Below, one piece after another: positions 24,147 through 32,468 of a stretch of DNA of 64,000 bases. Every line of letters begins with the position of its first letter. The stretch's first letter is position 1. Source of the DNA: Candidatus Bathyarchaeota archaeon (GTDB lineage Archaea > Thermoproteota > Bathyarchaeia > TCS64); assembly GCA_020346605.1 (NCBI GenBank), contig CP070784.1:835222-899221 (forward strand). The letters are read 5' to 3'. The notes beneath the pieces are model-generated. The model was not told where the DNA came from, did no database searches, and saw only the letters and a list, made by a program, of their open reading frames with translations. A program made the position numbers and the translations under genes.

Positions 24147-24644
24147 ATGAGGTCCTACGTCATAAGGCAGGTCAAGGAGGAGATCCGCGTCCTGGGCGTC
24201 GCTGCCAAGAAGGACGAAGACTCTAAAGGATACCACATCGTGGGAGCCGTATTCAGGGGTAGGCTGTACCTGGACGGTGTCATGGCTACCGGGGCCCGGG
24301 GGGCGGACGTCACAGAGGAGACCGTCGAGATGATTACGGCCTCACCCCATCACCTCCAGATCAGAGTGATACTGATCTACGCGGGACTCTTAGACGGATC
24401 CACCATCGACCCCATCGCCCTCTCCGAGGCCACATCCAGACCCATAATCGCCATCGGACACGCGCAGGAAGCGACGAATGGGGTATCCACGGAAAAATTC
24501 CATTTGGTGGTAGACGACACGGTGATCCCTGTGCTCTCAGTGGGTCTGAAGGAGCGTGTGGCCAGGCAGGTGCTCGGAAAGGCTACGAGAAATGCCGTCC
24601 TCCCCGAGGCGCTGAGGGTCGCAGGGCTCATCGTTTCAGGGTGA
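24147..24644 (+). CDS. DUF99 family protein
   Basis: The 165-residue protein matches DUF99 (VKEEIRVLGVAAKKDEDSKGYHIVGAVFRGRLYLDGVMA, LIYAGLLDGSTIDPIALSEATSRPIIAIG). The family is archaeal and belongs to the RNase H-like/endonuclease V-related fold group; whether it is a nuclease is unknown. Its position between rpoL and TFS suggests a role connected with nucleic-acid metabolism. Confidence 0.87.
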   Translation: MRSYVIRQVKEEIRVLGVAAKKDEDSKGYHIVGAVFRGRLYLDGVMATGARGADVTEETVEMITASPHHLQIRVILIYAGLLDGSTIDPIALSEATSRPIIAIGHAQEATNGVSTEKFHLVVDDTVIPVLSVGLKERVARQVLGKATRNAVLPEALRVAGLIVSG

Positions 24645-24717
24645 TCTGAATCTTTTAGACATAATATTTAAAAGGAGTCTCTCAGCCTAAGAGAGAACTG
24701 CGGGAGGGCTATCAAGG

Positions 24718-25038
24718 GTGAAATTCTGCACCAACTGCGGAACTGTCCTTAAACTAGACCCAGAGAAGAAGCTACTAACCTGCTCTAAGTGCGGGACCGA
24801 GGAGCCCGCAGAGGACGACATAGTGATGACTCGCAACAAGGAAGAGCAGGACAAAATCGTGGTCCTTGGCAAGAAGGAGAGGAACCTCAGGACGACCCCC
24901 CAGACCAAGGCCAAGTGCCCCAAGTGCGGCAACACCATGGCCTACTGGTGGATGGTCCAGACCCGGGGCATCGACGAGAGCGCCACCCAGTTCTTCAGAT
25001 GCACGAAGTGCGCCCACACCTGGCGCGACTACGGCTAA
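24718..25038 (+). CDS. tfs: Transcription cleavage factor TFS (TFIIS/Rpb9-like)
   Basis: The 106-residue protein has two zinc ribbons: FCTNCGTVL...TCSKCG at the N-terminus and CPKCGNTMAYWWMVQTRGIDESATQFFRCTKCAHTWRDYG at the C-terminus. The acidic DE pair in the C-terminal hairpin (IDESATQ) is what TFIIS/TFS uses to stimulate RNA cleavage by backtracked polymerase. The start is GTG at 24718. Confidence 0.93.
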   Translation: MKFCTNCGTVLKLDPEKKLLTCSKCGTEEPAEDDIVMTRNKEEQDKIVVLGKKERNLRTTPQTKAKCPKCGNTMAYWWMVQTRGIDESATQFFRCTKCAHTWRDYG

Positions 25039-25107
25039 CGATCACCTTTTTTAAACATCCACTCAATATGGTAGCAGCATCATCAAGACATTCAGGGAGG
25101 ACGAGAA

Positions 25108-25860
25108 TTGTTCGAAGTAGAGATATCCAACATCGACCCCTTTAGAAACCTCGTGAAGGCTCTGTCGGTAATCGTCGAGGAGGGCACCTTCAACATGAAC
25201 GAGGCACAGGTGAAGCTTCTCGCCATGGACCCCAGCCACGTCGCCATGGTCGACTTCGAGCTCCCCACGGAGTTCTTCGACAAGTATACCTGCGAGGGGG
25301 AGCCAAAGCTCACAGTGAATATCGGTGAGTTCCTCAAGTTCCTGGACAGGGTCGACAGGGACGAGAAGGTGAACATAAAGCTCGACGAGGAGCAGGCCAG
25401 GCTCGTCATAAGGTGCAAACGGGGAGGCCACACGAGACGCTTCATGATGCCAATCCTAGAGCCCCTGAACGAGGAGGTCCCCCAGCCCAAGATATTCTTC
25501 AAGGCGTCGACGCGCATCCTCACCCAGAGCCTGCGCAGGGCCCTCAGGGACGCCACCCTCGTCAGCGAGCACGTCAAGATGGAGGTCGCCGACGACGCTT
25601 TTAACATCAGCGCCACGGGGGACATGGGCAGCGCCCTCAGCGAATGGCAGAAGGACTCCGACGAGCTCCTGGAGGTCAAGGCGGAGGAGAACTCCAACGC
25701 CAACTTCACGCTGAGCTACCTCAACGACATAGTGAACGCGGTCCAGGCCTCCAGCGAGGTGGCGACACTGGAGCTCTCAACGGACATGCCCATCAAGATG
25801 GACTTCGAGCTCCCTCAGGGAAAGCTGATCTACTATCTCGCACCTATGATCGGAGTCTAA
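25108..25860 (+). CDS. pcn: DNA polymerase sliding clamp PCNA
   Basis: The 250-residue protein has the PCNA two-domain pattern: FEVEISNIDPFRNLVKALSVIVEEGTFNMNEAQVKLLAMDPSHVAMVDFELP in the first half, then VKMEVADDAFNISATGDMGSA and a C-terminal GKLIYYLAPMIGV that forms the clamp tail. The start is TTG at 25108, after a GGGAGGACG ribosome-binding sequence. PCNA tethers polymerases, ligase and FEN-1 to DNA. Only one PCNA is seen in this window. Confidence 0.95.
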   Translation: MFEVEISNIDPFRNLVKALSVIVEEGTFNMNEAQVKLLAMDPSHVAMVDFELPTEFFDKYTCEGEPKLTVNIGEFLKFLDRVDRDEKVNIKLDEEQARLVIRCKRGGHTRRFMMPILEPLNEEVPQPKIFFKASTRILTQSLRRALRDATLVSEHVKMEVADDAFNISATGDMGSALSEWQKDSDELLEVKAEENSNANFTLSYLNDIVNAVQASSEVATLELSTDMPIKMDFELPQGKLIYYLAPMIGV

Positions 25861-25975
25861 GCGCCCTAGCTTCTTAACATCTAACACCCCATCGGATGCC
25901 CTCTTTTTATGGCTTACGCCCGAAGTAAAGGATATTATATCCAATCGTAGAGCCATTGAATTGGGACTGTCCTGG

Positions 25976-27055
25976 ATGATCTCGGAGAGGGAAGCCGCCA
26001 AGTACCCGTTCCTCAAGGAGGCGGTCGCGCTCGTGGAGGTGTTAAACCTGACCCTCGACGATCTATCAGACCCCTCCCACGAGAAGGTCCTCGACAGGGC
26101 CGAGCGGCGTGTCTCCCAGGCTATCCTGAACGGGAAGACCGAAACCGATCTGGGTGACTCAATCACGGAGCTTCTTTCTTTTCCCGTGGCCAACATGTTC
26201 GTAAACGTCATGGCCGAAGACTTTTTGGACAGGAGGTACGCCCTCTCGGAGGCGGTCAGGACTAATGCGCTCTTGGAGGATGAGAGCGAAGACCGCATCG
26301 CCAAAATGGCACGCAACGAGTTCGATTGGAACCTGAGACTCGTCAGGGAGCGCCTCGACGGTAAGCTGTACAGGTTCGAGCTCCGTTTCGGCGACTACCT
26401 GAGGAACGCCGCATCCTTCCGTGAGCCCAAGTGGAAGCTGGTGAACAGGCTCATGAGGGAAGGGTACGTTCTACTGACGAAGCCCGAGGCCGCGCGCCTG
26501 CTCCAGGAGGAGGTGCAGAGGAGGGTGTACGGCTTCGTCTCGAAGCACACCCGATTGAACCTCCCCGAGCCACTGAGGAATAAGGTGGACAGCCTCGGGA
26601 AGCTCCTCGACGAGAACCGGTCCAGACTGACCGGAGGCGACATGCCGGCGGAGGTCAGGATGGATGCGATCCCCCCGTGCATCCAGCACGCATTCGAGGG
26701 CCTCATGGCCGGCAAGAGGCTGAGCCACATGGAACGCTTCGCCCTGACGTCCTTCCTGATCCACGCCGGAATGGAGATAGACGACATCGTCATGCTATTC
26801 GTCTCCGTCACCGACTTCGACGAGAGCTTCACCCGCTACCAGATAGAGCACATCGCCGGCCTGCGGGGCAGCAGGACCCGATACACGCCCCCCACCTGCG
26901 CCACCCTGAGGACGCATGGTGTCTGCTACAACCCAGACGGACGCTGCCAGCGCGTGAAGCATCCCCTCAGCTACTACAGGTTCAAGGTCAGGGACTTTCA
27001 GCAGGATGAAGAAGATAAGCAAGTAGAACCCTCAAATACCAATACGGAGCATTAA
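25976..27055 (+). CDS. priL: DNA primase large subunit PriL
   Basis: The 359-residue protein contains REAAKYPFLKEAVALVE, aligned with the usual PriL N-terminus, and a C-terminal [4Fe-4S] domain. Its cluster cysteines appear as PPCIQHAFEGL, then PPTCATLRTHGVCYNPDGRCQRVKHPLSYY. The ATG at 25976 is preferred to TTG 25961 because a TATTATATCC box at 25933-25942 would start transcription around 25962. PriL supports primer synthesis and handover. A C-terminal tail of about 18 polar residues follows the cluster domain. Confidence 0.92.
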   Translation: MISEREAAKYPFLKEAVALVEVLNLTLDDLSDPSHEKVLDRAERRVSQAILNGKTETDLGDSITELLSFPVANMFVNVMAEDFLDRRYALSEAVRTNALLEDESEDRIAKMARNEFDWNLRLVRERLDGKLYRFELRFGDYLRNAASFREPKWKLVNRLMREGYVLLTKPEAARLLQEEVQRRVYGFVSKHTRLNLPEPLRNKVDSLGKLLDENRSRLTGGDMPAEVRMDAIPPCIQHAFEGLMAGKRLSHMERFALTSFLIHAGMEIDDIVMLFVSVTDFDESFTRYQIEHIAGLRGSRTRYTPPTCATLRTHGVCYNPDGRCQRVKHPLSYYRFKVRDFQQDEEDKQVEPSNTNTEH

Positions 27056-27078
27056 ACCGGAGTCCGGTGGACGGAGAC

Positions 27079-27216
27079 ATGGGAAAAGGGGGATTAGAGG
27101 AGAAGGGGTACAGACCCAAGTACGGCCTCCACTTCTGCAGGTACTACCAGAACCTAGTCAAATTCAACCCTAGTCTCTGCGCGAAATGCCCCAACAACGG
27201 GCTGAAGGAACAGTAG
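27079..27216 (+). CDS. 45-residue Cys-containing small protein between priL and priS
   Basis: The frame runs ATG 27079 to TAG 27216 and encodes a small protein with a basic N-terminal half, then LHFCRYYQNLVKFNPSLCAK and CPNNGLKEQ. The C-x2-C pair plus an upstream His-x-Cys (HFC) could form a zinc site. Upstream there is a GGAGAC-like ribosome-binding sequence 3-8 nt before the ATG. It sits in the middle of the replication operon, with 23 nt and 64 nt to its neighbours. I do not recognise a family. A role with primase is only suggested by position. Confidence 0.6.
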   Translation: MGKGGLEEKGYRPKYGLHFCRYYQNLVKFNPSLCAKCPNNGLKEQ

Positions 27217-27280
27217 AACATCGGCCCCGGCTCCGAAACTTGTTTTTAATGGTTCACCAGACGTATTGAGTGAACATTAC

Positions 27281-28519
27281 ATGACGGAACATGACTGGGG
27301 TAGCGAGAGATACGTCTCGGACCAGTTCAAACGATACTACACCTCGGGTGCCAGCAAGGTCGAGGCACCTCCCCAGATACAACAGAGGGAGTTTGGTTTC
27401 CTCTCGTTCGGCGGCAGGACTATGTTCCGCCACATAGGCTTCGGAGACACCCAGGAGATCAGGGGCTACCTCATGGACTACAACCCGGCCCACGCCTACT
27501 TCTCGGCTGCGTACTACAAGGACCCTCGAGCTGCAATGGAGAACAAGGGCTGGCTAGGAGCTGACCTCGTATTCGACATAGACGCCGACCACTTCGATCT
27601 GCCGTGCCAGAAGGAGCACGATAGGTGGACTTGCAGGACCTGCGGTAAGGAGGGGATGGGCCACCCACTGGAGCTGTGCCCAAGCTGTGGCAAGGCCTCT
27701 TTCGAAGAGGAGAACTGGCTCTGCGAGAGGTGCCTAGAGGCCGCTAAATACGAGGCCCAGAAGCTCATAGACATCCTCGTCCAGGACTTCGGCTTTTCCC
27801 AGTCCCAGGAACTCAGCGTGAACTTCTCGGGCAACAGGGGATACCACGTCCACGTAAGAAGCCCTGCCGTGAAGGAGCTAAACCAGATGACTCGAAGGGA
27901 GGTGGTGGACTACATGCTGGGGATCGGCATCGAGGCAGAGCACCAGGGGTTCACTGCTAGGCCCGTCGGTGGAGGCTCCACCATCACGGAGGACGGTTGG
28001 AGAATGCGATCCGCCAAGGCCCTCTACGACTTCCTCGCGAACACCACACCCGAAACGCTGAGGTCGCTGAAGCTGAGGGCCCCCACCATCGAGAAGCTCC
28101 TAGGCAGCAGGGACGACATCCTCGGGATGCTGATGGAGAGACATCCCAGCGGTATCTTCAAGTACATGAACAGGAAGCTACTCGACCAGCTCATCGCTGC
28201 AGCGGTGAAGGAGCAGGCGGCCGCCATTGACACTGTGGTCACCACCGACCTCCGCCGCCTGATAAGGCTGCCGAACACGCTCCACGGGAAGACAGGCTGG
28301 CTAGCCCAGAGAGTGCCGATAGACAACCTCGCCGACTACGACCCCCTCACGGAGGCCATCGCCTACAAGGACGGCACGGAGAAGATCCGCATCAGGAGAA
28401 CACCAGAGATCGCCCTGGCCGGCGAGACCTACGGGCCCTTCGAGGACGAGGTGGTGGAGCTCCCCATGGCCGTCGCCATGTTCGTCCTCTGCAGGAAGGC
28501 GGGGAGGGTGGAGAGATGA
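27281..28519 (+). CDS. priS: DNA primase small (catalytic) subunit PriS
   Basis: The 412-residue protein has the archaeo-eukaryotic primase motifs: the catalytic acidic pair in LVFDIDADHFD, a zinc-knuckle insertion (TCRTCGKEG...LCPSCGKASF...LCERCLEA), and SVNFSGNRGYHVHVRSP, the S-G-x-R-G-x-H-x-H nucleotide-binding motif. A C-terminal basic segment and RRLIRLPNTLHGKTGW follow. The ATG at 27281 is preferred to TTG 27266 since a TTTTTAA box at 27243-27249 predicts initiation near 27272. It overlaps the GINS gene by four bases. Confidence 0.93.
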   Translation: MTEHDWGSERYVSDQFKRYYTSGASKVEAPPQIQQREFGFLSFGGRTMFRHIGFGDTQEIRGYLMDYNPAHAYFSAAYYKDPRAAMENKGWLGADLVFDIDADHFDLPCQKEHDRWTCRTCGKEGMGHPLELCPSCGKASFEEENWLCERCLEAAKYEAQKLIDILVQDFGFSQSQELSVNFSGNRGYHVHVRSPAVKELNQMTRREVVDYMLGIGIEAEHQGFTARPVGGGSTITEDGWRMRSAKALYDFLANTTPETLRSLKLRAPTIEKLLGSRDDILGMLMERHPSGIFKYMNRKLLDQLIAAAVKEQAAAIDTVVTTDLRRLIRLPNTLHGKTGWLAQRVPIDNLADYDPLTEAIAYKDGTEKIRIRRTPEIALAGETYGPFEDEVVELPMAVAMFVLCRKAGRVER

Positions 28520-29082
28520 TGGGCAGATACGACACGCTCCACAAAGCCTGGATGGCGGAGAGGCATAATACCGACCTACAGACCCTGCCAGAGGGCTTCT
28601 ACACCGAGATGACTGAGTACGTCACCCAACTCCGCGAACAATCGGAGACAATCGAAGAGTCCTCGATAAAGAGGCGGATCTCGGAGAAGGAACACGAGAA
28701 CGCCGAGAGCATGTTCGGAGAACTCTCCCGGCTAAGGCTTCGGAAGATAGTTGAAGCCGAACTAGACGGCACGGCCATCGCGGGCTCCGCCCTTACGAGG
28801 GAGGAGAAAACCCTCCACGCCGATGTACGCGCCCTCCTGTCGAGCCATCAGGACAGATTGAAAAGTATATTAAGGGGACCTGTGCCTCAGGTAGACGCAA
28901 AAACCCCGCCTAAGACGAGGTCAAGGGTGGTAAGGTTCCTCCAGCCGGTGCCCGCGATCATGGGCATCGACATGAAGACCTATGGACCTTTCAAACCGGA
29001 GGACGTGGCCACGATTCCGGTGGAGAACGCTGAAAACCTAATAAGGCGGGGTATCGCAAAAGAGGTGGAGATTCGGGAATGA
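28516..29082 (+). CDS. GINS complex subunit (Gins51/Sld5-like)
   Basis: The 188-residue protein begins with a helical A-domain (FYTEMTEYVTQLREQSE... SMFGELSRLRLRKIVEAELDG). It ends with a small B-domain (VRFLQPVPAIMGIDMKTYGPFKPEDVATIPVENAENLIRRGIA). The A-then-B order marks the Gins51 (Sld5/Psf1-like) type. GINS joins MCM and Cdc45/GAN in the replicative helicase. Its ATG overlaps the priS stop, and its stop overlaps the L44e start. Confidence 0.87.
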   Translation: MMGRYDTLHKAWMAERHNTDLQTLPEGFYTEMTEYVTQLREQSETIEESSIKRRISEKEHENAESMFGELSRLRLRKIVEAELDGTAIAGSALTREEKTLHADVRALLSSHQDRLKSILRGPVPQVDAKTPPKTRSRVVRFLQPVPAIMGIDMKTYGPFKPEDVATIPVENAENLIRRGIAKEVEIRE

Positions 29083-29354
29083 AGATACCGCGGTCCATGA
29101 GGACATACTGCCCCCGGTGCAAGACCCACACCGAGTTCGCTGTCTCCCTCTACAAGGCAGGGAAGAGAATGGCAGCGAAGAAGGGGGAGAGGCACCAGAA
29201 AGTACGGAAGAGAGGCTACGGCGGGCAGAAATTCCCTGAGCAGCACAACCAGGCCAAGGTCACTAGGAAACAAACCCTCACTCTCGAGTGCAAGGAGTGC
29301 AACTACAAGCTCATGAGGAAGGGCATCAGGCTCAAGAAGGCGGAGGTAGCCTAA
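29079..29354 (+). CDS. rpl44e: Large-subunit ribosomal protein L44e
   Basis: The 91-residue protein has [19 protein letters not shown] at the N-terminus and [24 protein letters not shown] at the C-terminus, the two zinc C-x2-C pairs of L44e. The basic middle ([25 protein letters not shown]) contacts rRNA near the E site. It is translationally coupled to the GINS gene by a four-base overlap. Confidence 0.94.
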   Translation: MKIPRSMRTYCPRCKTHTEFAVSLYKAGKRMAAKKGERHQKVRKRGYGGQKFPEQHNQAKVTRKQTLTLECKECNYKLMRKGIRLKKAEVA

Positions 29355-29356
29355 CC

Positions 29357-29554
29357 ATGACGGAGTGGGAGAACCTAATACCGCGCCCGACCTCCCGGTT
29401 CCTGAGGGTACGCTGCAGGACCTGCGAGAGCGAGCAGATAATTTTCAGCCACACAACCCGCGAGATCAAGTGCAGAACTTGCGACGACACGCTAGCCGAG
29501 CCCACGGGGGGCAAGGCCAAGATTAACGGCCCGGTCCTGGCAGTCCTAGGGTGA
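29357..29554 (+). CDS. rps27e: Small-subunit ribosomal protein S27e
   Basis: The 65-residue protein has the S27e zinc motif [40 protein letters not shown] with four Cys. The ATG at 29357 comes directly after the L44e stop. The stop overlaps the most upstream possible aIF2-alpha start. Confidence 0.94.
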   Translation: MTEWENLIPRPTSRFLRVRCRTCESEQIIFSHTTREIKCRTCDDTLAEPTGGKAKINGPVLAVLG

Positions 29555-29559
29555 GAGAT

Positions 29560-30351
29560 ATGAGCGCTGGACGTTCCGAGTGGCCCGAGGTCGGCGACCT
29601 CATCGTCGCGACCGTAGTCCGTACAGTGGGGCACGGCGCCTACGTCACCCTGGACGAGTACGACAGGAAGGAAGGGTTACTCCACATATCCGAGATCTCA
29701 TCTTCTTGGGTCCGGAACATCAGGAACCACGTCCGGGAGAGGCAGAAGGTCGTCCTCCAGGTGAATCGCGTCAACCCAGAACGGAACCAGATCGATCTCT
29801 CCCTCAGGCGGGTTACCCAGGACGACAGGAGGAAGAAGCTGGAGGAGTGGAAGAAAAACCGGAAGGCCCAGACTCTCCTGAAAGCCGCTGCCGTAGCCCT
29901 CAAGATGGACGATGCGGCCGTCTACGAGAAGGCTGGAGCCAAGATCATCGAGCACTACGGCAGCCTCTACGAAGGGCTGGAGGCCTCTGTCAAGCGGGGC
30001 GTCGAAGCCCTCCACGAGGCTGGGGTGTCAAAAAAGATCTCCAAGGTCCTTGAAAAGGTCGCAAGGGACAAGATCGTCGTCAAGGTCGTCACCATCCAGG
30101 GGGTTCTTGAGATCAGCACAATGGAGTCCAGGGGCATCGAGGCGATAAGGGAGACCCTTCTCCAGACGAAGAAGGTGGCGGCCGAGAGTGAGGCAGAGGT
30201 GAACCTGTACAGTCTTGGAGCGCCTAAGTACAGGATCGAGGTCACTGCAGAAGACTACAGGAAGGCCGAGGCTGCCCTGGAGAAGATAATCTCCTACACT
30301 AACGACGCCTGGGCCAACCACGACGGCAATGTGGCCTTCACCCGGGAGTGA
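29560..30351 (+). CDS. Translation initiation factor aIF2 subunit alpha
   Basis: The 263-residue protein has an N-terminal S1 domain (EWPEVGDLIVATVVRTVGHGAYVTLDEYDRKEGLLHISEISSSWVRNI), a helical central domain (residues about 90-170) and a C-terminal alpha/beta domain that contacts aIF2-gamma. The chosen ATG at 29560 gives the standard MSxxxEWPEVGDL start; GTG 29551 is an alternative. aIF2 delivers initiator tRNA to the ribosome. Confidence 0.94.
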   Translation: MSAGRSEWPEVGDLIVATVVRTVGHGAYVTLDEYDRKEGLLHISEISSSWVRNIRNHVRERQKVVLQVNRVNPERNQIDLSLRRVTQDDRRKKLEEWKKNRKAQTLLKAAAVALKMDDAAVYEKAGAKIIEHYGSLYEGLEASVKRGVEALHEAGVSKKISKVLEKVARDKIVVKVVTIQGVLEISTMESRGIEAIRETLLQTKKVAAESEAEVNLYSLGAPKYRIEVTAEDYRKAEAALEKIISYTNDAWANHDGNVAFTRE

Positions 30352-30377
30352 CCGGGGGAACGCCCTTGGTCTGGCTC

Positions 30378-30542
30378 ATGAGACAGTGTAAAATATGTGG
30401 ACGGTACACACTTGACCAGGAGTCCTGTCCCTCGTGTGGAGGTCCAGTGCGGATCCCTCATCCGGGGAAGTTCTCCATGGACGACCGCTATCGCGAGTAC
30501 AGGTTGAAGATGCGCAGGATGGCGAGGAGAGAAAACCCGTAG
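30378..30542 (+). CDS. nop10: H/ACA snoRNP component Nop10
   Basis: The 54-residue protein has the Nop10 zinc ribbon QCKICGRYTLDQESCPSCGGP followed by the linear PHPGKFSMDDRYREYRLKMRR tail that wraps around Cbf5. The family N-terminus begins at the ATG 30378; the frame extends to 30348 but the additional residues do not fit. Nop10 takes part in RNA-guided pseudouridylation. Confidence 0.92.
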   Translation: MRQCKICGRYTLDQESCPSCGGPVRIPHPGKFSMDDRYREYRLKMRRMARRENP

Positions 30543-30673
30543 CCGGATATTATTTTCAAACACAAGGGGACGCATCTTGGCGATTTTGTAGTGAATATTA
30601 GTAAACTTCGACTTTCTCGGGGGAGTGAAAGATTTATGTTGTGTTGTGGTACTACTGATAGGAGGAGATATCG

Positions 30674-31042
30674 ATGGCAAGGAGCTACGTAAAAGTATAT
30701 GGTCCACCCGTTCTGAAGGCGATCAAGGCCCTCGAGGCTGTCGCCGTCGAGATGTCCAAGTCAACGAGCGTGAAGTTCAGCCACACATGCATTCCGTACC
30801 CTACGCGCATGCAGTCTGATAGGAACGACTGGGACAGTTACCTAAACAACATGAAGCAGAACTATGTTGACTGCTACGAGCCCGTGAAGATCATCAGCGA
30901 TTCGCAGCAGATGCTCGGTGAGTACGACTTCTTCTACGAGTGGACTGAGGAGCCCACCATGGACAAGATCGAGGGGCTCCTGGGAAAGATCGATGAAGCT
31001 CTCGACGGGATGGGCTGCAGCTACACGATGACGACCAAGTGA
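30674..31042 (+). CDS. Conserved-looking 122-residue protein of unknown function
   Basis: The protein reads MARSYVKVYGPPVLKAIKAL at its N-terminus, has a Cys in FSHTCIPYPTRM, and an acidic C-terminal half with EWTEEPTMDKIEGLLGKIDEALDGMG. It has no membrane segment. A strong AGGAGG ribosome-binding sequence ends 8 nt upstream, and a TATA-like AGATTTATG lies near 30630, so it is probably a highly translated independent gene. I do not recognise the family. It sits between the information-processing block and the leftward Liv genes. Confidence 0.75.
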   Translation: MARSYVKVYGPPVLKAIKALEAVAVEMSKSTSVKFSHTCIPYPTRMQSDRNDWDSYLNNMKQNYVDCYEPVKIISDSQQMLGEYDFFYEWTEEPTMDKIEGLLGKIDEALDGMGCSYTMTTK

Positions 31043-31137
31043 TCGAACCCACCTAATTCTTTTCTATTACCCGTTATTAGTAATACTCGTGACAAAACAT
31101 AATTATTAGAAATATTATGGGAAAAAGGGTTGGGTTT

Positions 31138-31269
31138 TTATGACGCTTCCTCGGCCTGAAGGTGCTCCCTGAGGGCTCTGCGTTCCTTCAGTTCTTCGTA
31201 GACGATGAACGTCGGCATGATTACCCAGATCACGATCATCACCCAGAAGAAGATGGTGTCGTAGTCCAT
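31138..31269 (-). CDS. 43-residue single-pass membrane micro-protein at the end of the Liv operon
   Basis: The reverse-strand frame from ATG 31269 to TAA 31138 encodes [20 protein letters not shown] followed by [20 protein letters not shown]. This is one hydrophobic segment (residues 6-22) and a charged C-terminal helix. It begins 2 nt after the LivM stop, so it is very probably translated by coupling. A small accessory or assembly subunit of the permease is plausible but unproven. A T-rich stretch (CCCAACCCTTTTTCCC on this strand) follows and may end the operon. Confidence 0.65.
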   Translation of the reverse strand: MDYDTIFFWVMIVIWVIMPTFIVYEELKERRALREHLQAEEAS

Positions 31270-31271
31270 CT

Positions 31272-32468
31272 CTAGCTACCTCCCTTACCGCGTAGGCGGT
31301 CCAGTATGCTGCCGCCAATTGCCTCTCTGGCCTTAGGGGCGGATCTCCAGTCCACGGGGACCTCTTCCCTCACCAGCTGTCGGTAATTGATGCCTGGGAT
31401 GTACAGCAGCTTCTCCGGGATGAGCCCGTTGGGCCTGTAGATCATGACGATCAGCAGCAGTATGCCTAAGAGCAGCCTCTCGAAGTAGGCGATGGGGAAG
31501 AACAGCAGCCTGTCGAACACCCACTTGTAGACGATGATTATCCGCCTGAGGGCCACGATCAGCGTGGTTCCGAGGAACGTTCCCGCGTTGTTGCCCGGGC
31601 CTCCCATCATCAGCATCAGCCACGGCCAGTAGGTCCAGTAGGCCCTCTGGTAGTTGGCCTCGACGACGAAGGAGTAGTAGAACGCCAGCAGACATCCAGC
31701 GGTCGCGGTGATCCCTGAGGAGAACATCAGTATGTTCCTCCTTATTGAGACCACGTTCTTGCCCACGCTTCCCACGGTTACCTCGTTCTCCCTGATGGAC
31801 CTCATCAGTCTCCCGTAGGGTGAGTTTAACATCGTCTTGAAGATGAAGAAGGATATGAGCCCTATGAACAGCGTCAGAGCGGCCATGATTACGGTCCTGT
31901 CACCTGGGTAGAAGGCGAAGACGTTGGGCACGAACATGCCCAGGGTTCCGCCGCTGATACCAACAACGTTCCTGCCTATGATCTGCGAGGCATCGGCCAT
32001 TGTGATGAGGGTGACCATCAGGTAGGTCGCCCTCAGCCTAATGGCGGGTACCGCGATGATCCATCCAACTACAGCCCCGAGCAAGATGCACATCGCAATC
32101 GAGAACAGCAGGAGCGAGATGCAGAGAGCTGCATTGTCCTTGATATAGCCATTGGCGAGCACGCTCACGTTGATCTGGTTGTTGTAGACCCAGTCAAAGT
32201 CATTGTTATATTCTAGTAGCTCGACTCCTGCCTGCGCTACTACCCAGAACGTAAGTCTAGTTGTGATTGCGCTCACCGTGAAGCCGCCTATGATTACCTG
32301 AACTGCGCAGCCCATGTTGGGTATTCCCGCATTTCCGTATTGGAAGTTGATGGCCATGGCGACGATGACGAGGAGTCCGAAGAACATTGCGATGTCGACG
32401 ATGAGCCTGGCGTTACCCGTAACAGCCCACGCGAGGCCTCCGATTAGATCCAACATCTCATCAGTCAC
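31272..32468 (-). CDS. livM: Branched-chain amino acid ABC transporter permease LivM
   Basis: The 398-residue membrane protein has about ten hydrophobic segments and the LivM family pattern: [57 protein letters not shown], the EAA-like loop [20 protein letters not shown], and [21 protein letters not shown]. It pairs with LivH to form the membrane channel. The extra hydrophilic C-terminus after [13 protein letters not shown] is longer than usual. Its start overlaps the LivH stop by eight bases. Confidence 0.93.
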   Translation of the reverse strand: MTDEMLDLIGGLAWAVTGNARLIVDIAMFFGLLVIVAMAINFQYGNAGIPNMGCAVQVIIGGFTVSAITTRLTFWVVAQAGVELLEYNNDFDWVYNNQINVSVLANGYIKDNAALCISLLLFSIAMCILLGAVVGWIIAVPAIRLRATYLMVTLITMADASQIIGRNVVGISGGTLGMFVPNVFAFYPGDRTVIMAALTLFIGLISFFIFKTMLNSPYGRLMRSIRENEVTVGSVGKNVVSIRRNILMFSSGITATAGCLLAFYYSFVVEANYQRAYWTYWPWLMLMMGGPGNNAGTFLGTTLIVALRRIIIVYKWVFDRLLFFPIAYFERLLLGILLLIVMIYRPNGLIPEKLLYIPGINYRQLVREEVPVDWRSAPKAREAIGGSILDRLRGKGGS

